Made by a program: the position numbers and the translations under genes. Shown in pieces: positions 1 through 7,448 of a stretch of 25,750 nt of DNA. Positions within the stretch are counted from its first letter, which is position 1. Each line of letters begins with the position of its first letter. This stretch comes from an uncultured Slackia sp. (lineage in GTDB: Bacteria > Actinomycetota > Coriobacteriia > Coriobacteriales > Eggerthellaceae): assembly GCA_934661005.1 (NCBI GenBank), contig CAKUIK010000032.1, positions 1-25,750 on the forward strand, read 5' to 3'. The notes under the pieces were generated by a model. The model was not told where the DNA came from and ran no database searches. It saw only the letters and a list, made by a program, of their open reading frames with translations.

Positions 1-342
1 GAGCACTACCGCGTGGCTACCGGCATCCAGGAGCTTCTGCAGAACTACAAAGACCTGCAGGACATCATCGCTATTCTGGGTATGGACGAACTTACTGAAG
101 AGCAGAAGCTCACGGTTTCCCGTGCGCGTAAGGCTCAGCAGTTCTTCGGCCAGTGCTTCCACGTTGCGACCCAGTTCACGGGCCTGCCGGGCAAGTACGT
201 CAAGATGGAAGACACCGTTCGTTCCTTCGCTGCCATTCTCGACGGCGAGTGCGACGAGATTCCTGAGCAGTGCTTCCGCCTGAAGGGTGGCATCGACGAC
301 GTGTACGCCGAGTACGAAGCCATGAAGAAGGACGAGGCATAA
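1..342 (+). CDS. atpD: F1Fo ATP synthase subunit beta, C-terminal part (5' end outside window)
   Basis: This is the last 113 codons of the catalytic beta subunit of the F1 sector, which makes ATP from ADP and phosphate on the cytoplasmic side of the membrane. The frame is open from base 1, so the gene continues upstream of the window. The segment beginning EHYRVATGIQELLQNYKDLQ, then DIIAILGMDELTEEQKLTVS and RARKAQQFFGQCFHVATQFT, is the highly conserved C-terminal helical domain. It includes the DELSEED-like loop (here DELTEEQK) that contacts the gamma subunit. The nucleotide-binding P-loop lies outside the window. The stop is 3 bases before the atpC start, as expected in an atp operon (...atpA-atpG-atpD-atpC). 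The identification is very secure from sequence conservation. Confidence 0.97.
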   Translation, partial: EHYRVATGIQELLQNYKDLQDIIAILGMDELTEEQKLTVSRARKAQQFFGQCFHVATQFTGLPGKYVKMEDTVRSFAAILDGECDEIPEQCFRLKGGIDDVYAEYEAMKKDEA

Positions 343-345
343 GCG

Positions 346-609
346 ATGACGAAATTTGCCTGCGATATCGTGACGCCTGAGGCGAAGTTCTACTCCGACG
401 AGGTCCACTTCGTCGTGGTGCCCGGATCCGAAGGCGAAATGGGTTTCCTCTATGACCATGTGCCCTTGGTCTCTACGCTCGCGGACGGCGTTGTTCGCGT
501 TCAGAAAGACGAAGGCGGCCCCTTCAAGGAATTTACTGTTGAGGGTGGCTATGTGCAAGTGAGCGGTGACAAGGTCATCATCCTTGCCGACAAGGCCGAA
601 GAGAAATAG
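346..609 (+). CDS. atpC: F1Fo ATP synthase subunit epsilon, short form
   Basis: Epsilon is the small central-stalk subunit that couples the rotor to F1 and, in many bacteria, inhibits ATP hydrolysis through a C-terminal helical hairpin. The 87 residues match the N-terminal beta-sandwich domain (FACDIVTPEAKFYSDEVHFV, then VPGSEGEMGFLYDHVPLVST and EGGYVQVSGDKVIILADKAE). The protein stops right after that domain, whereas typical family members have about 130-140 residues. The inhibitory helices are therefore absent. The stop is followed directly by a strong terminator, so the short length is not a window artefact. I see no remnant of the missing domain in the short space downstream. It starts 3 bases after atpD and must be cotranslated with it. 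Short epsilon subunits of this size are known in some bacteria, for example Chlorobium. Confidence 0.93.
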   Translation: MTKFACDIVTPEAKFYSDEVHFVVVPGSEGEMGFLYDHVPLVSTLADGVVRVQKDEGGPFKEFTVEGGYVQVSGDKVIILADKAEEK

Positions 610-626
610 CATCCATTGCATCTCTG

Positions 627-658
627 AAAAGCCGATCCCATGTGGGGTCGGCTTTTTT
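627..658 (+). terminator. Rho-independent terminator of the atp operon
   Basis: The sequence AAAAGCCGATCCCA is followed by a two-base loop and TGGGGTCGGC and then TTTTTT. The stem is about 14 pairs with one G-T wobble, and a T-run follows. It lies 17 bases after the atpC stop and ends the ATP synthase operon. Confidence 0.9.
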
Positions 659-900
659 GTTTTGAATGGTCGCGAAATGCGGCGAAGGTCAGAACTGCCG
701 CATGGATGAATCGTGCCATTCATTTTTGCGCGAGTTTGCGGAAATTGTCACTGGCTGCTTCGTTCGGGAATTTATCGCGACGTTTCCCCAGGTCATTCCT
801 GATTACTTTAAGTGCCTGCTAGCCAAGTTTTTATAACTGTGGTTTCATTATCGTTGATTACGCATCTGCAATTGAATCGAACCACGCGTAAGGAGGGCTC
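659..900. other. Intergenic region upstream of the surface protein gene
   Basis: This spacer separates the atp operon terminator from the next gene. I see no convincing gene in it. A possible -10 hexamer, TATAAC, lies at 832-837 but has no good -35 partner. A strong ribosome binding site, AGGAGG, lies at 891-896, five bases before the ATG at 901. It supports that start codon. Confidence 0.5.
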
Positions 901-2955
901 ATGGCTCGTTCCCGCTTTGCTTTTACGCGCCGCAATGTCATTTCGAGCGGCGTTGCTGTTGCTATGGCAGCGACAATGGCGTTTCCCGCCGTTGCGCTTG
1001 CCGACGTCGTCGTTGACTCTGAAAGTTCATCTGCCGTTTCTGCCGATTCTGGCCTTGATGCGCATGGCTCTGTTGATGCGGCTGCGGCTAATTCTGCGGG
1101 GGAGTCTCAAACCAATTACGTCGCTGAAACAACGGGCGTTACGGTCGATAAGGACGACTACTACTCTGAAGAGGGTTCTCCCGATGCCCTGATTTCGCTG
1201 TTTTCTATGGGCAGGTCGGCAACGGGATTGCGGCCTGTGGATCTGAGCAGCGACATAACGTATTTTGGCGCCTACGAGGGCGGCAACTACGCGCAAACGC
1301 TCAGCTCGGGCGACGGCTTCCATGCGGTTGGTTATTACCAGTTTGACAATCGCTATGGTTTGCTTGACTTCATTCGTGCAGTGTATGCATATAACCCGTC
1401 GAAATACTCGATGTTCGAACAATTCAACTATGTCGCCGATTCGACTTTCAAGGCCGAAAACGCCATGCGCCAAAATGGCCAATTTACCGCGCTTGGTGTT
1501 GCGCTGAATTCTTCCTGGAAGGCAGCCTACGCAGCTGACAGTGAGGAATTCTCCCGTTTGCAAGACGGATGGGAATATATCAAGTACATCGAGCCTGCGC
1601 TCGACTACTTGGATTCTCGTGGGATCGATGTCTATAGCCGTGCCGATGCCGTGCAGGGCCTGTGTGCGAGCTTGTGCAACCTTTTCGGTCCGTCTGGTTG
1701 GCATAAATTCGTCGGAGGTTATTCCGATGGCTATGATTGGAATGGTTTTTATAATAGCTGGAAATATTGGGATGGTTGCGGTCTGAACAACGATATGACC
1801 GATGCCGAGTTCGTGAGCACCCTGTGCGATTACGTTGTCGACAACGTTGCCGTTTTCTATAAGGGCCAGCCTCAATACCATCAAGGTTGGCAGAATCGCT
1901 ACAAGCGTGAGAAGGCCCAATGTCTCTCGATGATTGCCGAACATGGCGATACGCATGTGAAAGCGGAAGGCACGACAGAGCCCGATCAGAACGGCACCGT
2001 TGGCAGTGGCTCTTCGTCGAATGAGGGTTCTGAGTCGAGCGGTAATGGTTCAACGACTGAAGGCGACATCAATGGTTCCGTTTCGGGCAATGTTCCCTCG
2101 AGCGGAAGCTCTGCATCGAGTGGCGGGAATGTGAGTGCGGGTAGCGTTGGCTCTGCTTCGGGCGGCACGGCGAGCTCGGGTAGCGTCAGCAGTGAGCCGA
2201 GCGCGGGAACGTCGGGTAGCCAAGGCTCCGTCTCCAATGGGGCCGGCAATGTGTCGTGCGATGCTTCCAACAATGACAACTCCAGTGCAGCTGCGGGCCC
2301 AGGCGCGTCGGGAGCCGATTCGGCTTCGGGCGGGGCTTCCGGCTCTGGCACGGTTGAAGGGTCCGGTACGGCTTCTGGGTCGGGTTCCGTTTCGTCTTCG
2401 GGTAGCTCATCTACGACGAGTGCTCCTATTGTGAATATGGTTCCGCTTCTCCCATCTTTCGCTGTTCCGGGCAATACCTTGAACGTCGGCTCGAATGGCG
2501 TTTCTAATTCGGATCAGAATGCTTCGGGCGGATCGAATACATCGAATGGCGCCGAGGGAAGCAATGACGCGGCCAACAATGCGGGCAGCAATGTATCGAA
2601 CGACTCATCTCAGAATGGTGTCTCTGGAAAAGAGGATGGCGCACCAAGCGGTGATTCGCCTGAGGTTTCCAACAAGAATAATGCTGACGCTTCTCAGAAC
2701 GAGCAGAAGGGTGATGGCGAATCTTTGAGCCTCGCTAAGGCATTAGGCAATGAGCCTGATGCGGTAACTCCGAAGACAGCGTCGGACGCTTCCCAGGGCG
2801 ATCAGGCGGCCGTCAATCAGGTGGAGCAGGGCGATAGGATTTCTCAGACTAACGACAGCATGAAGGGCCTTATTGTCGCTATGGTTGCGATCGCGGTTGC
2901 GGCGCTTTCGGTTATCGGCGTCGTTGTATTCCGCATGACCCATCGCAACGATTAG
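901..2955 (+). CDS. Secreted, membrane-anchored protein with lysozyme-like N-terminal domain and long Ser/Gly/Asn-rich region
   Basis: The 684-residue product has four visible parts. Residues 1-34 form a signal peptide with a twin arginine (TRRN, residues 9-12), a hydrophobic core and an ALA cleavage site, so Tat export is possible. Residues about 115-345 form a folded, aromatic-rich domain. Its motif EGGNYAQTLSSGDGFHAVGY (126-145), followed by YQFDNRYG, resembles the catalytic Glu and substrate-cleft region of lysozyme-like muramidases (the 'E-GGN...SSG-G...GYYQF' pattern). Residues about 355-650 are low-complexity Ser/Gly/Asn/Ala, typical of a wall-spanning stalk. Residues about 656-677 are a transmembrane helix followed by the basic tail RMTHRND. 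I see no LPXTG sorting motif, so anchoring would be by the membrane helix. The function is inferred, probably cell-wall remodelling or a surface adhesin. The exact family was not recognised. Confidence 0.75.
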   Translation: MARSRFAFTRRNVISSGVAVAMAATMAFPAVALADVVVDSESSSAVSADSGLDAHGSVDAAAANSAGESQTNYVAETTGVTVDKDDYYSEEGSPDALISLFSMGRSATGLRPVDLSSDITYFGAYEGGNYAQTLSSGDGFHAVGYYQFDNRYGLLDFIRAVYAYNPSKYSMFEQFNYVADSTFKAENAMRQNGQFTALGVALNSSWKAAYAADSEEFSRLQDGWEYIKYIEPALDYLDSRGIDVYSRADAVQGLCASLCNLFGPSGWHKFVGGYSDGYDWNGFYNSWKYWDGCGLNNDMTDAEFVSTLCDYVVDNVAVFYKGQPQYHQGWQNRYKREKAQCLSMIAEHGDTHVKAEGTTEPDQNGTVGSGSSSNEGSESSGNGSTTEGDINGSVSGNVPSSGSSASSGGNVSAGSVGSASGGTASSGSVSSEPSAGTSGSQGSVSNGAGNVSCDASNNDNSSAAAGPGASGADSASGGASGSGTVEGSGTASGSGSVSSSGSSSTTSAPIVNMVPLLPSFAVPGNTLNVGSNGVSNSDQNASGGSNTSNGAEGSNDAANNAGSNVSNDSSQNGVSGKEDGAPSGDSPEVSNKNNADASQNEQKGDGESLSLAKALGNEPDAVTPKTASDASQGDQAAVNQVEQGDRISQTNDSMKGLIVAMVAIAVAALSVIGVVVFRMTHRND

Positions 2956-2961
2956 GGGCGT

Positions 2962-2997
2962 CGAACCTGTTAAATGCTCGCAGCGTTAACAGGTTCG
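2962..2997. repeat. Palindromic repeat family R, copy 1
   Basis: CGAACCTGTTAA (2962-2973) and TTAACAGGTTCG (2986-2997) form a perfect 12-bp stem. The 12-base loop contains GCTCGCAGC. It begins 6 bases after the surface-protein stop. Near-identical copies lie at 3058-3090 and 8088-8120. It has no T-run on either side, so it is not a classical terminator. Confidence 0.8.
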
Positions 2998-3027
2998 GTT
3001 GTTAGCTTCGAGGCGAGGCTCACAACC
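2997..3027. repeat. Hairpin adjoining palindrome copy 1
   Basis: GGTTGT-T-AGCTTCG, loop AGG, CGAGGCT-C-ACAACC gives a 13-pair hairpin with one T/C mismatch and one wobble. It starts on the last base of palindrome copy 1, making a tandem hairpin array in the 3' region of the surface-protein gene. Its role is unknown. Confidence 0.55.
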
Positions 3028-3057
3028 ATTCGCCAATTCTTAAAGCAAAGACTCACA

Positions 3058-3090
3058 AACCTGCTCAATGCTACGAGCGTTTAGCAGGTT
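3058..3090. repeat. Palindromic repeat family R, copy 2
   Basis: AACCTGCTCAA (3058-3068) pairs with TTTAGCAGGTT (3080-3090) with one mismatch. The loop contains GCTACGAGC. The orientation is the same as copy 1, about 95 bases upstream. The stem has changed at paired positions relative to copy 1 (TGTTAA to TGCTCA, with AGCAGG opposite), so the palindrome is preserved. Confidence 0.75.
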
Positions 3091-3135
3091 GCTACAGTGG
3101 GGAGCAGCTCGTAAACAGGTAGTTGCGGCGGGGGA

Positions 3136-3180
3136 GTGGCTTGCAGAACGGCAGCTTGTAGGACGGCGGCTTGCGCAACG
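3136..3180. repeat. Three tandem 15-bp units
   Basis: GTGGCTTGCAGAACG, GCAGCTTGTAGGACG and GCGGCTTGCGCAACG follow one another exactly. The shared pattern is GNNGCTTGNNNNACG. They sit in the non-coding spacer between the surface protein and the converging regulator gene. The role is unknown. Confidence 0.6.
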
Positions 3181-3186
3181 TCGAGG

Positions 3187-3205
3187 CGGGCCGGGTATCG
3201 GCCCG
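3187..3205. terminator. Short GC-rich hairpin downstream of the LuxR-type regulator gene
   Basis: CGGGCCG, loop GGTAT, CGGCCCG is a 7-bp stem about 30 bases beyond the regulator stop. It could end either converging transcript, but there is no T-run, so terminator function is only a guess. Confidence 0.3.
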
Positions 3206-3233
3206 ATGCGCGCAAGGCGACTAAATAAAACGC

Positions 3234-4310
3234 TTACGACACCTTGCGGAAGTCGCGCATGAGTTCTTGACGGTTCGCCTGCCCTGTTTTCTTCAAGATA
3301 TTATGCACGTGCACCTTCACGGTCGACGCTGCAAGGCTCAGTTCGCCTGCAATATTTTGGTTGTCCTTGCCTTCGAGTACGAGTCGAAGAACCTCGGTCT
3401 CGCGAGCGGATAGGCTGTAGTGCTGCGCATAGCCCGCAAGCCCTGCATTGATGAACGCGCCTACGCGACCCTCGGCTTCCGCCGGGGGCTTTTCGAAATG
3501 AATCGAAAGCAGCTTCCAGCACGAGGTGGCCACGAATGCCGCCAGCCAGAGCATGAGTGCGTTTTCGGCGAAATTACGTTCGGGGAAAAACGGCACCGCG
3601 CCCGATTCGACCAATACGGGATCGATGTAGAACAAAAAAACGATGTTTTCGATAAACACCGCGGCTCCCAGAATGAGCGTGCCGACGTAGCACAAGCGAT
3701 AGCGCCACATGCGTTCGCGCAGGGCGCCGCTTTGCCCCAGGTAGCGAACGGCTATATAGCCCAGTATCCACATGAGATAGACCGTGCGCATGCCGTAGAA
3801 CACGAAGAGGTGCGTGTTGCCGGCGGGCATGAAGATATAGATAAGAATGCTTGCAAGCACGAAAATCACGGGTGGGGCTGCGAGCAAAGGCCGACGCTGT
3901 TCGTTGAACGCGTCACATACCAAAAGCCAGAAAGCCGTGAACAAACCGCACCCGGTGATGATGGATGCCGCCTGCGAGCCAATGAAATAAACCGACTCAG
4001 GCATGTTAGCCGCGGAATTCATCGTGAAGTCGTCCAAAAATACCAACGTCACATCGAAGAAGTAGAACAGAAAGCCCACGAAAGCGAACGCGAGCGATTT
4101 GCGGTGTGAGACCAAGTACGTCGACAGGCACATCGCCGACGTCATGATGCTTACCAACAGAATGATAAGCGTGTAATAAAACAGAGCGACCAAACCCAAG
4201 GTTGCCCCCTTTTCGCAGTACCAGTTTCCCCTACAACCATTGTAGACCTCTCTTTCGGGGTTTATGTCGAGGAATATGGAGGGTGTATTTTTGACCTGGG
4301 TAAACGGCAT
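3234..4310 (-). CDS. Membrane-embedded LuxR-family transcriptional regulator (7 TM helices + C-terminal HTH)
   Basis: The protein begins with seven hydrophobic segments (for example LGLVALFYYTLIILLVSIMT, SLAFAFVGFLFYFFDVTLVF and NALMLWLAAFVATSCWKLL). It ends with a LuxR/GerE helix-turn-helix containing YSLSARETEVLRLVLEGKDN, then IAGELSLAASTVKVHVHNIL. It is therefore likely a one-component, membrane-bound sensor-regulator. It is divergent from the carrier gene at 4445, which is probably its target. Two starts are possible. One is the ATG at 4310, whose only GGAGG is 17 bases away. The other is a TTG at 4199 preceded by AAGGGGG at 6-base spacing, the same arrangement as the MOSC gene (AAGGGGG then ATG). 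The TTG would give 321 residues beginning at the first membrane helix, and I favour it. The longest frame is listed. The ligand is unknown. Confidence 0.85.
   Translation of the reverse strand: MPFTQVKNTPSIFLDINPEREVYNGCRGNWYCEKGATLGLVALFYYTLIILLVSIMTSAMCLSTYLVSHRKSLAFAFVGFLFYFFDVTLVFLDDFTMNSAANMPESVYFIGSQAASIITGCGLFTAFWLLVCDAFNEQRRPLLAAPPVIFVLASILIYIFMPAGNTHLFVFYGMRTVYLMWILGYIAVRYLGQSGALRERMWRYRLCYVGTLILGAAVFIENIVFLFYIDPVLVESGAVPFFPERNFAENALMLWLAAFVATSCWKLLSIHFEKPPAEAEGRVGAFINAGLAGYAQHYSLSARETEVLRLVLEGKDNQNIAGELSLAASTVKVHVHNILKKTGQANRQELMRDFRKVS
4231..4245. promoter_or_regulatory. Perfect 15-bp dyad between divergent regulator and carrier genes, candidate operator
   Basis: CTACAA-CCA-TTGTAG is a perfect inverted repeat. 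If the regulator starts at 4199, this dyad lies in its untranslated leader or promoter region, about 200 bases from the carrier start. A LuxR-type dimer could bind here. This is inference from symmetry and position only. Confidence 0.35.
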
Positions 4311-4433
4311 GTTACACCCAAGATATACCTCCTATGCACCAGGGTTAGACGTAGCCAAATCGTTACTTTCCCAGATACACTCGCCTTAGAGAGAGGGGCG
4401 TAGGGCGCCATACGGGTGCAAGCCCCGCGTCAC

Positions 4434-6031
4434 AAGGAGGAAATATGGCAGAAGAGGCAGTGGCCACGCCGGCGGGAAACGGCGCGGCTGACGGAAAGCC
4501 GAAGAAGAAGCATAAACTCAGCTTCCCCACGGCATTCACCATCCTGTTCGTGATCACCATTCTCGCGGTTATCGCAACGTGGTTTATTCCCGCGGGCGCC
4601 TATTCCAAGGTTGCCTACGTCGCCGACTCGGGCGTGTTCCAGATCACCGAACCCGATGGCAATGTTCGTACTATCGAAGGTACGGCCGAGGCATTCCATG
4701 CCGACCCCGAACTCGCCGACATGAAGATCGACGTTAACCAGTTCCTGAACGGCGCTATCACCAAGGCAATTTCTGTTCCCGGCACTTACACCGAGCTCGA
4801 GTCTCAGCCCATGGGTGTTGCCGACGTCTTCACCTCGATGGTCAACGGCACCATCAACGGTGTCGACATCATGGTTTTCATCTTGGTCCTTGGTGGTTTG
4901 ATCGGCGTTGTAAACGCATCCGGCGCATTCGAGAGCGGCTTGGTCGCGCTCACGAAGAAGACGAAGGGTCGCGAGTTCGCGCTCGTATTCCTCGTGGCCG
5001 CGCTCATGGTTTTGGGCGGCACCACCTGCGGTCTCGAAGAAGAGGCTGTTGCGTTCTATCCGATTCTGGTACCTATCTTCCTGGCACTGGGCTATGACTC
5101 CATCGTCTGCGTTGGTGCTATCTTCCTCGCAGGCTCCATGGGTACCACGTTCTCGACGATCAACCCGTTCTCGGTTGTTATCGCTTCGAATGCTGCCGGC
5201 GTCATCTGGACCGAAGGCATCATGTGGCGTGTTATTGGCTGCATCGTTGGCGGTATCGTCGTTATCGCCTACCTGTATTGGTACTGCAAGAAGGTTAAGG
5301 CGAATCCCGAGTTCAGCTACACCTACGAAGACCGCGAGAAGTTCGCTCAGCTTTATGCGACCCATGACCCCGAGTCGGACAACCTTCCTGCGTTCGACTG
5401 GAAGCGCAAGGTCATTCTGGTGCTCTTCATTATGGCGTTCGTCATCATGGTTTGGGGCGTTGTGACCCAGGGCTGGTGGTTCCCGCAGATGGCCGCTTCG
5501 TTCCTCGCTGTCGCCATCGTCTGCATGTTCCTGTGCGGCCTTGACGAGAAGACCGTCACCGATGCATTCGTGAGCGGCGCTTCGAGCCTGGTTGGTGTTT
5601 CGCTCATCATCGGTCTCGCCCGCGGCGTTAACATGATCATGGAGAACGGCCTGATTTCCGACACGCTGCTGTACTGGGCATCCAACGCAGTTGCCGGCAT
5701 GTCTGGCCCGCTGTTCATCCTCATGATGATGGTTATGTTCTTCCTGCTTGGCTTCATCGTGCCTTCTTCTTCGGGCCTGGCCGTGCTTGCAATGCCGATT
5801 CTGGCGCCGCTCGCCGACACCGTTGGCATCGACCGCTCCATCGTTGTTTCTGCTTACAACTGGGGCCAGTACGCAATGCTCTACCTCGCACCTACGGGTC
5901 TGGTCATGGCAACCCTAACCATGCTCGACATGAAGTACTCCCACTGGGTGAAGTTCGTTCTCCCGATGGTTGGATTCCTGTTCGTGTTCGGTGGCGCCCT
6001 GCTCGTTATCCAGGTTATGGTTGGCGCCTAA
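4434..6031 (+). CDS. YfcC-family integral membrane carrier (C4-dicarboxylate / basic amino acid carrier-like); CDS 4445-6031 with RBS AAGGAGG at 4434
   Basis: The coding region is 4445-6031. The 528-residue protein has a short hydrophilic lysine-rich N-terminus (KPKKKHKL), then the family opening SFPTAFTILFVITILAVIAT and WFIPAGAY, and about 12 membrane helices. This matches the YfcC/ArcD-like anaerobic carriers, which include C4-dicarboxylate and arginine/ornithine-type exchangers. The glycine-rich GGTTCGLEEEAVAFYPILVP and the C-terminal FIVPSSSGLAVLAMPILAPL segments are typical conserved stretches of that family. The substrate cannot be read from sequence. AAGGAGG is four bases before the ATG. 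The divergent seven-helix LuxR gene suggests dedicated regulation by an external signal, and a terminator follows at 6111. An energy-linked amino acid or dipeptide exchange role in anaerobic metabolism is plausible but unproven. Confidence 0.88.
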
Positions 6032-6110
6032 CCTACGGTTTATCCTAATCGCCCGCGGCAGCTCAACCACGCGTGGCGAGTCGCCATACGTCCCCGCCAC
6101 GGGACGACTG

Positions 6111-6145
6111 AAGCCGCCCTTTCCCCTGGGCGGCTTCTTTCTTTT
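6111..6145 (+). terminator. Rho-independent terminator of the YfcC-family carrier gene
   Basis: AAGCCGCCC (6111-6119) pairs perfectly with GGGCGGCTT (6128-6136), loop TTTCCCCT, followed by CTTTCTTTTC. It lies 80 bases beyond the carrier stop. Confidence 0.85.
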
Positions 6146-6156
6146 CTGAAACAATG

Positions 6157-6195
6157 AGGCCGCCTGTCCGAGATTTGCGTTCGGGCAGGCGGCCT
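6157..6195 (-). terminator. Hairpin ending the B3/4-domain gene
   Basis: AGGCCGCCTGTCCGA (6157-6171) pairs with TCGGGCAGGCGGCCT (6181-6195) with one wobble. It lies 14 bases past the minus-strand stop at 6209. The following minus-strand bases are CATTGTTTC, a weak T-run. With the carrier terminator it separates the two converging genes. Confidence 0.6.
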
Positions 6196-6208
6196 TGTTG
6201 GTTTTGGT

Positions 6209-6937
6209 CTATTCGATGATGGCTATTTCCGGGTGGTCTTTGGTGACGATTCCCTTCACGGCCACTTCCGCGCCCAGGAAGCGATGCATCAACTCGGCGA
6301 ACTCGTCGAGCGCTGCATGCAGTTCGGACAGGCGCGCGCCGTCGACGCATTCCATGACGAGGATTGCGTTGCGCGAGTCGTCGGTGAGCTCAGTGCGTTG
6401 TCCATCGCGCCAATTGAAGCATCGGCAGACAGCGCCTTTTTCGTCGTAGTAGCAAAGCTCGCCTGGCAGGGTGGGGGCGTTCTCCTCTTCGCCAATGGGA
6501 AGGAACGGCTTGCCGCCCTCTTCGTCGATGCCAAGGTGGAAATCGCCTGCGAAGGTGTCGATATTTTCGCCGCCGACGGGCAGGGCGTACTTCAGCGAAA
6601 TGGCATTGTAAATGTCGACCGATGGCGTGATCGAGCCAACGGGGTTGCCTTTGAGCACGCGCTTGAGCAGATTCTCAATGGAGCAGCGTGCACCCTTCTT
6701 GGTTTTGAAGAGCTGGTATGCTCGACGCCATACCGCCACGACCTCGTTTTCAGAAATGGTGTTGCTTGTGAGGTGCTGGTTCGCCATCGCATTCGCCTCG
6801 TTGAGGATGTTCGCGATGGCTGTCTTGCCTTCGTCGGATACTTCGTCGGCGGTCTTCATGTTGCGCACGACCATGATTCCGATCGAGGCTTCCGGCAGAA
6901 TTTCCCAAAATGATGGTTCGGCGATGAATTTCTGCAT
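6209..6937 (-). CDS. Stand-alone B3/B4 (tRNA-binding/editing) domain protein
   Basis: The 242-residue cytosolic protein resembles the B3/B4 domain of the phenylalanyl-tRNA synthetase beta chain (the editing domain), occurring here alone. Supporting stretches are EASIGIMVVRNMKT, ENLLKRVLKGNPVGSITPSV, DIYNAISLKYALPVGGENID, LPGELCYYDEKGAVCRCFNW and the C-terminal VDGARLSELHAALDEFAELM. Free-standing members are widespread and often proposed to bind tRNA or hydrolyse misacylated tRNA. The specific substrate is unknown. The start ATG at 6937 has AAAGGA six bases upstream. No synthetase gene is adjacent. The long leader upstream (to about 7110) contains a strong intrinsic terminator, which suggests control by attenuation. 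The domain call is fairly sure; the trans-editing role is inference. Confidence 0.85.
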   Translation of the reverse strand: MQKFIAEPSFWEILPEASIGIMVVRNMKTADEVSDEGKTAIANILNEANAMANQHLTSNTISENEVVAVWRRAYQLFKTKKGARCSIENLLKRVLKGNPVGSITPSVDIYNAISLKYALPVGGENIDTFAGDFHLGIDEEGGKPFLPIGEEENAPTLPGELCYYDEKGAVCRCFNWRDGQRTELTDDSRNAILVMECVDGARLSELHAALDEFAELMHRFLGAEVAVKGIVTKDHPEIAIIE

Positions 6938-7000
6938 GGTGAATCCTTTCTGTATGCGTTTCGCGCCACGCGGTTCGGTGCGGCTTTCTGCAGGCTGCTG

Positions 7001-7073
7001 TTCTCTCGAAAAACAAAAGCACTCGGGCCAATCGCGGCTTCAAAGGCCTAACGTCGCGATTGATCCGAGTGCT
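7001..7073 (-). promoter_or_regulatory. Intrinsic terminator inside the 5' leader of the B3/4 gene (attenuator candidate)
   Basis: Arms 7018-7036 and 7055-7073 form a 19-position stem with one mismatch and one wobble. On the minus strand the stem is followed at once by TTTTGTTTTTC. No minus-strand gene lies between this terminator and the divergent gene starting at 7449, so it can only act on the leader of the B3/4 gene, whose ATG is about 65 bases further on. Just before the stem the minus strand reads GGGTGGGAAACCG (7086-7074), reminiscent of the T-box GGGTGGNACCG motif. A full T-box stem I was not identified. Confidence 0.6.
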
Positions 7074-7116
7074 CGGTTTCCCACCCGGCGGCGGGATGTT
7101 CTTCGATTTGTGGCGC

Positions 7117-7145
7117 ACTGTATCAAAAATGGGGTGGCTCTGCAA
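7117..7145 (-). promoter_or_regulatory. Candidate promoter for the B3/4 gene leader
   Basis: On the minus strand TTGCAG (7145-7140) and TACAGT (7122-7117) are separated by exactly 17 bases. Transcription would begin near 7110, giving a leader of about 170 bases that holds the attenuator-like hairpin. The hexamers are only moderate matches. If the real promoter lies further upstream, the leader could be up to 500 bases. Confidence 0.35.
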
Positions 7146-7448
7146 GGTGCCATCACTATTGGTGAGTACAATATGCGCAAGTAATCGAGCAAAGAGATTG
7201 CTGGCATTCGTTTCGCTTCGAAACTCGCGTGCATTCCATGAGCACGCGAGCGCGTTCTGCTGCGGGAACGTAGCGGGATTTTGAGTGCCTTGCGTCCCAC
7301 GCGCGCAGGCTTTCCTCGAGGCTTTCCTGCATCTCGTTTTCGCGGGCGTGTTGGTTTGGGCGATGCTGGCAGCGGAGGAATGCATGTTCCGCTGCAAATC
7401 CTCTTATGCTCGGTTGCGCGTGCTCGCCATGATTGAGAGGGGCTTTTC
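7146..7448. other. Divergent intergenic region between B3/4 and PPOX-fold genes
   Basis: No convincing gene is seen. The hairpin-forming words AAACTCGCGTGCATTCCATG and then AGCACGCGAG (7221-7250) pair as CTCGCGTGC/GCACGCGAG. A GAGAGGGG ribosome site at 7434-7441 precedes the ATG at 7449. If the B3/4 transcript starts well upstream of 7117, part of this region would be its leader RNA. Confidence 0.4.

Noticed and set aside
1027..1956. Long minus-strand frame opposite the surface-protein gene
   Set aside because: The plus-strand frame has a signal peptide, folded domain and membrane anchor with a good ribosome site. The antisense frame has none of these.
3068..3262. Small plus-strand frame in the repeat-rich spacer
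   Set aside because: It begins inside palindrome copy 2, has no ribosome site, and encodes an Arg/Gly-rich sequence created by the tandem repeats.
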